Positions 43,298 to 43,394 of a stretch of DNA of 43,394 bases are shown piece by piece. The position numbers and the translations under genes are program-made. The stretch covers positions 1-43,394 of the forward strand of contig CANGKZ010000042.1 in NCBI GenBank assembly GCA_947454705.1, written 5' to 3'. The notes under the pieces are model-generated. The model was given only the letters and a program-made list of their open reading frames with translations, was not told the DNA's origin and did not search any database. How positions within the stretch are numbered: the stretch's first letter is position 1; each line of letters opens with the position of its first letter. Source of the DNA: Verrucomicrobiota bacterium (GTDB lineage Bacteria; Verrucomicrobiota; Verrucomicrobiia; Limisphaerales; UBA9464).

Positions 43298-43394
43298 AAC
43301 GCCTGAAGGTTACGTTCGCTTGGCTCCTCACATTCACACCGCCCCTTCTTGCCGGCGAGTTCATCAATCTTGGATTCAACGAGCCTGATCTCAA
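43294..43394 (+). CDS. paralogue of the preceding PEP-CTERM protein, truncated by window end
   Basis: This gene starts with ATG 43294, overlapping the previous TGA, and has a strong AAGGAG at 43283-43288. Its 33 visible residues are a signal peptide (MKRLKVTFAWLLTFTPPLLA) and then GEFINLGFNEPDL, nearly the same as GDFINLGFDEPDL at the start of the mature upstream protein. It is thus a tandem duplicate. The rest lies outside the window. Confidence 0.8.
   Translation, partial: MKRLKVTFAWLLTFTPPLLAGEFINLGFNEPDL

Noticed and set aside
1-43394. CRISPR array, prophage or insertion sequence with transposase
   Set aside because: No regularly spaced direct repeats, phage structural genes, integrase or transposase were found on either strand.

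Overview
The window looks like chromosomal DNA of a GC-rich member of the Verrucomicrobiota, probably of the Pedosphaera/Limisphaerales type. This is inferred from gene content and is not proved by any marker gene. The supporting signs are very large secreted multi-domain proteins (RCC1, delta-60, NHL and PQQ propellers, LamG, beta-helices), a characteristic C-terminal domain ending in FFRV/FFRL, a PEP-CTERM protein, and inverted repeats in the few non-coding stretches. Almost every protein has a signal peptide or membrane segment, so this is largely a cell-envelope and secretion region.

Layout. (1) 1-1021: tRNA-Cys on the minus strand, then a DUF3016-like lipoprotein. (2) 1022-2075: about 1 kb without a gene, holding a broken inverted repeat, a 20-bp A/T palindrome and a paired GCACA-N-TGTGC operator-like element. 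(3) 2076-6647: two secreted propeller proteins, an RCC1 type and a delta-60/NHL type. (4) 6670-10466: a compact cassette of a 51-residue peptide, a GT2 glycosyltransferase with a helical tail, a PqqD-like protein, an HPr-kinase-like protein and a PF14907-type nucleotidyltransferase. The last four genes overlap by 4 bp each. This resembles the tailoring part of phosphorylated lasso-peptide or HPr-rel-A clusters but has no cyclase, and is the best candidate here for an undescribed system. (5) 10531-18178: a GH36 alpha-galactosidase-like enzyme, a giant repeat protein with autotransporter-like features, and a PQQ-type sugar dehydrogenase. (6) 18179-18666: a nested palindromic repeat.

(7) 18667-29893: nine tightly packed plus-strand genes. 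They encode a double-domain molybdate-type binding protein, permease and ATPase; a MoeB/ThiF-like protein with several altered ATP-site residues; an envelope protein with a C-terminal anchor; an FtsX-type permease with a LolD-type ATPase; and two secreted PQQ-propeller proteins, one carrying LamG and methyltransferase-like domains. (8) 33465-29923, minus strand: a five-gene redox or metal operon (DUF1223, YHS, a small membrane protein, a ferric-reductase-like membrane protein fused to a Rieske domain, and an anchored Cys/His-motif protein). (9) 33625-36164: a secreted propeller and a NIPSNAP protein, translationally coupled. (10) 36165-36950: non-coding except for a doubtful broken minus-strand ORF, ending in a leader with four consecutive hairpins. 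(11) 36951-42611: an 1886-residue secreted protein with a gingipain-like (C25) domain that seems to lack its catalytic residues. (12) 42617 to the end: a PEP-CTERM protein followed by the start of a tandem paralogue cut by the window edge.

All function calls come from reading motifs by eye. No similarity search was run.
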